Assembly: GCF_020709055.1 (NCBI RefSeq) | Contig: NZ_JAJFCK010000064.1 | Location: forward strand, 1-8,938 | Direction of reading: 5' to 3' | Length of the DNA stretch: 8,938 bases | DNA from: Ruminococcus callidus | GTDB lineage: Bacteria; Bacillota; Clostridia; Oscillospirales; Ruminococcaceae | Shown here: in pieces, positions 6,211-8,938 of the stretch | Layout: each line of letters opens with the position of its first letter | Numbering within the stretch: the first letter of the stretch is position 1 | Program-made: the position numbers and the translations under genes | The notes under the pieces: model-generated | Told to the model about the DNA's origin: nothing | The model's input: only the letters and a program-made list of their open reading frames with translations | Database searches by the model: none

Positions 6211-6237
6211 AGAAGCATATATCTGGGAGGTGGCACA

Positions 6238-8325
6238 ATGGAAAAATGGATGTGTGCAAAGGATGTGACAGAACTTGCTGTGACAGTGCTGATGTATGGA
6301 AGAAAGACAAAGGTCGCAGTAAAGACGGAAAATGGTGGGTTTGAAGTCCAGACAAAGTCGATCATTACGCAGTATCTGAATCCCAACAATAACCGAAAGA
6401 AAATGACAAAAAGAATTGCCGATGCCGTCTGCAATAATTTCGAGTACTATATGAAAGAAACATCGGACAAAGAAAGCTTTGCATGGATGTGTGGAAAAGC
6501 TTTGCTTTTCATATATTCTGTCAGCGGAGTTGATTTGACTTATATTCTTCGAAATCAATACAGCGATTCTGCAAAGAAAGAAATTTCTGCTTTTCTCTTA
6601 AAAGTGGTACAGTCTGTTTTTGAGCGGTTTGTACAACAAGATCGCATTCGGTATACCGAACTGGAAGAACTTGTCTATACCACAATTTTTGACAAGACTG
6701 CATTCGATGAAGCAGCTGAAGAAACGGCAAATGCGGTGGGGATTCCGATCACCACCTATGCACAATATCTGCCGGTGGTTGATGCCTCCGATTCTGCTGA
6801 TGGAGAAATATCTAACGTTTTTCTGGCGTATCTTACAGAATTGATTCAAGCTGACAGTCAGGAAGAATGGATACAAACCCACGGCAGTTCAGAGGATGAT
6901 ATCTTTGCAGGAAATCTCTCTGGAGTACACTGGAAAGAGAGATATATTCAGCAGAAATTTGGAATAGTTCTTCTGTTTCAACCAGATGCCTGGGTGAAAA
7001 AAGAGGGCAATTATCTGTTTGAAAAGATTCAGCTGCAATTATACCGAAGAGCAGTCTACGAATTACTGGATCGATATGATACCATGGAAAACAGGGTTTT
7101 GAAACACAGTAATTACTTTCAAAATGTGATGCGTGAGCTTGAAAATTATACGAACTTCATGGGTCTTCAGTTGAAAATGGACAAGGAACTGATCTTATTT
7201 GGACGGTTTCGCATTTATCAAAAGGAAATAGATACGCCAAGAAAGCTGATCGCCGAAATGATAGACTTTATTTTTTATGGTGTTTCTGCAAAGGTTGGGA
7301 GAGCGGAGATCGTACTAAGAGGTGGAAAAGAGCATGAGATTCTAACTGAGGTTTCAAGGGATTATATCAGTAAGTATGTAAGCGGAGAACAGAAGAAGTT
7401 TACTGTTGCCGTAAAGACTGCCCTGTATTACAGAATCAAATACAGTTTCGAGAACAGAGAACATTTTGCATCCTTACTGTGGCAGTTTCTGTACTACGCA
7501 TTCAGTCAGGATTTCTACATGATCGAATCCAATGAGGACTGGCTTCGACTGGTGAAAGAACTGCTGGAAGGGGTGGAGTCTGGAAAATCAATGGCATATA
7601 TCAGAGAGGATATGCAGATGCTTTTTGATCAATGGCAGCTGGAAAGAATACGCCGTGGTCAGCAAGTAAAGTTTCCGCCGCTTACACTCAAGAACTTTCG
7701 ACATGCTGATGCTCTGGGATTGAGAGGTTACACAGCGATACAAAGTAAGGTTTTGAATATGGATAGCGGACTGGATACGATACAGATTCGGAATGAGATG
7801 ACTGCGAAGTATATTGCGTTGAAAATCGATCGGCTGATGGAAAAGCTTTGCAGAACGGTGGAACTTGCAGAGAAGTTGTTCCACATCAGAACGAAAAAGG
7901 AGGTCAAGGAATACAGACTGCGATCTGGTGAAATGCAGGTGAATTGGAAAGTAGAGTTTCTGTCTGATTTGTGCGATGAGAATGCTGACAGGATCGCAAT
8001 TTCAGAGGATGAGTTGAAGGAACTGTTTTCTTATATGGCCACGTTGGTGATTGGCAGCAGGATTCATTCAAAAAATTGTAACAAAAGAAAAGAAGCGTTT
8101 GAAGCTTACGCCCAGAGGATTTTCTGCCTGAGATCTGTGCGGTATGAGGAAGTATATGGCTCATGCAGAACAAGAGGGGACAAAAGAAACAAGGCGTTGT
8201 TCGACCAACAGAATGCAGAGCTGTGGGAGAGCAAAGGAATGAAGAATCTGCGTCATTGGGTGAAGCATACACTGGAATATCTGGTCTATTCAGAATGGAC
8301 GGATGAAAACTGGAATCACGCATAA
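6238..8325 (+). CDS. Uncharacterised 695-residue protein, divergent from the ATPase operon
   Basis: I do not recognise this protein. It appears soluble and largely helical, with no signal peptide, no convincing membrane segment and no P-loop, nuclease, protease or helix-turn-helix motif that I can name. Residues about 1-45 contain a possible small beta unit (KTKVAVKTENGGFEVQTKSI). The middle is rich in aromatic residues (for example LLWQFLYYAFSQDFYM). The last 120 residues are charged and more basic, with cysteines in SKNCNKRKEAF, RIFCLRSV and YGSCRTRGDKR. The ATG at 6238 follows GGGAGG at 7 bases; the frame opens upstream at 6178 but that part overlaps the promoter. It is transcribed alone, facing away from the coiled-coil/ATPase operon. 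Candidates are a large effector or sensor of a defence-like unit, or a replication or transfer factor; none is supported by a motif. Confidence 0.88.
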   Translation: MEKWMCAKDVTELAVTVLMYGRKTKVAVKTENGGFEVQTKSIITQYLNPNNNRKKMTKRIADAVCNNFEYYMKETSDKESFAWMCGKALLFIYSVSGVDLTYILRNQYSDSAKKEISAFLLKVVQSVFERFVQQDRIRYTELEELVYTTIFDKTAFDEAAEETANAVGIPITTYAQYLPVVDASDSADGEISNVFLAYLTELIQADSQEEWIQTHGSSEDDIFAGNLSGVHWKERYIQQKFGIVLLFQPDAWVKKEGNYLFEKIQLQLYRRAVYELLDRYDTMENRVLKHSNYFQNVMRELENYTNFMGLQLKMDKELILFGRFRIYQKEIDTPRKLIAEMIDFIFYGVSAKVGRAEIVLRGGKEHEILTEVSRDYISKYVSGEQKKFTVAVKTALYYRIKYSFENREHFASLLWQFLYYAFSQDFYMIESNEDWLRLVKELLEGVESGKSMAYIREDMQMLFDQWQLERIRRGQQVKFPPLTLKNFRHADALGLRGYTAIQSKVLNMDSGLDTIQIRNEMTAKYIALKIDRLMEKLCRTVELAEKLFHIRTKKEVKEYRLRSGEMQVNWKVEFLSDLCDENADRIAISEDELKELFSYMATLVIGSRIHSKNCNKRKEAFEAYAQRIFCLRSVRYEEVYGSCRTRGDKRNKALFDQQNAELWESKGMKNLRHWVKHTLEYLVYSEWTDENWNHA

Positions 8326-8437
8326 TTTTTTGCTTTTCTCGATTTTTTACGAATTTCAAATCAATGACATCTGAAAAAATCGAAAATCCAGAGCTTTTTG
8401 AGAAAAAGCAAAAATGGATTTCTTCAAATTCGTAAAA
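8326..8437 (+). repeat. Interleaved inverted repeats after the 695-residue protein gene
   Basis: Three pairings can be seen. Arm A (8327-8340, TTTTTGCTTTTCTC) pairs with 8400-8414 with one bulged base. Inside it GATTTTTT (8341-8348) pairs with AAAAAATC (8374-8381), making one long nested hairpin. A perfect 12-bp arm B (TTTTACGAATTT, 8345-8356) pairs with 8426-8437, beyond arm A', and is extended by AAATC/GATTT (8358-8362 with 8417-8421). The A and B pairings cross, so they would form a pseudoknot or be mutually exclusive. It begins at the base after the stop codon. It may serve as a transcript end or stability element; no clear T run follows on the plus strand. Confidence 0.7.
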
Positions 8438-8623
8438 TTTTCAGAAAATAAAAAAATTTCTCTGGAACGGTGCTTATGAGAAACAGGTAAAAACGAGGCA
8501 TATAACGAAAGAAAGTATTACTTTTTTCTACAAACGACCAAACATAAAAGTAAAGCTGAATCAAAATAAATCAGCTGTTATGCAGTCGTATCGATGCAAA
8601 TATAGCCAAATCAGATGCAGGGA

Positions 8624-8650
8624 GACAGAGGTATTACCATTACCTCTGTC
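8624..8650. repeat. Strong 10-bp hairpin
   Basis: GACAGAGGTA (8624-8633) and TACCTCTGTC (8641-8650) form a perfect inverted repeat around a 7-base loop, TTACCAT. No T run follows on either strand, so it is not a typical terminator. It could be a protein-binding site, a recombinase core or a replication or transfer hairpin. Confidence 0.65.
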
Positions 8651-8682
8651 TTGCAGAATTTACTAAATAACAAACAGTAATC

Positions 8683-8721
8683 ATCAATCAATAGTATTCA
8701 GTCTAGTAATCAATCATAGTA
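8683..8721. repeat. Two AT-rich direct repeats, iteron-like
   Basis: ATCAATCAATAGTA (8683-8696) and ATCAATCATAGTA (8709-8721) differ by one A, with starts 26 bases apart. Each is preceded by an AGTAATCA (8676-8683 and 8705-8712). They may be binding sites, but the base composition makes short repeats likely by chance. Confidence 0.35.
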
Positions 8722-8781
8722 GAGATATAGTAGTATACATATATATTGTTATGATATAAATACTGAGGACACAGCTTATGA

Positions 8782-8938
8782 GTCTGTAAAGACCTCCAGC
8801 TGATTCAGGATTATCTGCTGGGAAAAATCACAGCATTCTCAAAAAGCAGTGCGGGTTCTGATGAAACGAATCCAACTGCATATAGAGAATCGCTGTTCAT
8901 CGGCTTGACCCGTTCAGATTTGTTTGGCTATGTGGGTG
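8782..8938 (+). pseudogene. Open frame lacking a start codon at right edge; possible broken or truncated gene
   Basis: From 8782 one plus frame stays open to the window end and has protein-like composition: KDLQLIQDYLLGKITAFSKS, then later AYRESLFIGLTRSDLFGYVG. The frame is closed upstream by TGA at 8779-8781 and has no ATG, GTG or TTG before a TTG in the phrase GLTRSD. The neighbouring frame upstream reads NTEDTAYESVK to a TGA at 8801. A single missing base near the AAA at 8788-8790 would join the two into NTEDTAYESVK-DLQLIQDYLL. This suggests a frameshifted or 5'-truncated gene, consistent with the rise in GC at 8761. I do not recognise the product, and a chance open frame is not excluded. 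Confidence 0.4.

Larger units (their letters stand above)
8438..8781. other. AT-rich stretch without a recognisable gene
   Basis: I see no supported gene or RNA gene here. The stretch is AT-rich, about 22% GC at 8701-8760, then GC rises to about 45% from 8761 on. It contains a short A/T-rich hairpin near 8508-8528 that could end transcription, AGCTGA/TCAGCT arms (8554-8559 with 8571-8576), a strong hairpin at 8624-8650 and direct repeats at 8683-8721. Such clustering suits a control or processing region of a mobile element, or an old junction. Confidence 0.5.
1..8938. mobile_element. Part of a probable integrative (conjugative) element
   Basis: The window carries an excisionase-like gene followed by a Tn916-type tyrosine recombinase, a pairing usually found at one end of an integrative element. 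Alongside are a HerA/FtsK-type ATPase, a DUF960 protein, an amidoligase and an amidotransferase, genes that in Firmicutes are often seen in accessory DNA. No host housekeeping gene is visible. Neither element end is identifiable: the integrase runs off the left edge, so the attachment site probably lies just outside, and the right part has no recognisable boundary. No relaxase, coupling protein or VirB4-type gene is in view, so whether the element is conjugative is inference. The extent given is simply the window. Confidence 0.55.

Noticed and set aside
6178..6237. Earlier in-frame ATG for the 695-residue protein
   Set aside because: It lies before the -35 box of a near-perfect promoter, so it would not be in the transcript; GGGAGG stands before the ATG at 6238.
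5983..6558. Long upstream extension of the coiled-coil gene to 6558
   Set aside because: It crosses both divergent promoters and the start of the plus-strand gene. The internal ATG at 5982 has a strong ribosome site.
8671..8760. Possible CRISPR-like array in the AT-rich repeats
   Set aside because: Only two short, imperfect copies 26 bases apart, with no consistent spacer or repeat length.
8326..8938. tRNA or group II intron in the right-hand non-coding region
   Set aside because: No cloverleaf, no T-loop GTTCRA in a suitable stem and no intron domain V-like hairpin could be found.

Overview
The window looks like part of an integrated mobile element, probably an integrative and conjugative element (ICE), from a low-to-mid GC gut-type member of the Clostridia (Ruminococcus/Lachnospiraceae-like). 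The reasons are strong AGGAGG-type ribosome sites, sigma-70 promoters of Gram-positive style, a Tn916-like integrase preceded by a small excisionase-type gene, and a DUF960 protein, a family typical of Firmicutes. Assignment to a species is not possible from the sequence.

Layout, left to right. Positions 1-1414 (minus strand) hold the recombination module: a nearly complete tyrosine recombinase that runs off the left edge, and just upstream a 72-residue helix-turn-helix excisionase-like protein. A strong hairpin terminator (1483-1524) separates it from 1546-3988, also minus strand: DUF960 protein, then a putative amidoligase with three N-terminal zinc-ribbon repeats, then a class II glutamine amidotransferase. 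The last two are separated by 1 base and are probably translationally coupled. A terminator-like hairpin lies between DUF960 and the amidoligase, and another (4132-4163) lies upstream of DUF960. Positions 4186-5982 (minus) hold a HerA/FtsK-superfamily ATPase preceded by a short AT-rich coiled-coil gene. A clear divergent promoter region (6062-6210) separates these from a single plus-strand gene (6238-8325) for a 695-residue protein that I do not recognise. From 8326 to the right edge there is mostly non-coding, AT-rich, repeat-rich DNA, with one open frame that lacks a start codon at the very end.

How the parts may work together. The integrase and excisionase-like protein would integrate and excise the element. 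The glutamine amidotransferase can be read as an ammonia source for the amidoligase, giving a predicted amide-forming enzyme pair whose substrate is unknown; the zinc ribbons may recruit it. The ATPase plus coiled-coil protein, facing the 695-residue protein across a shared regulatory region, form a second candidate unit. It could serve in DNA transfer or processing, or in defence; the sequence alone does not decide. These two units are the most promising candidates for little-described biology here.
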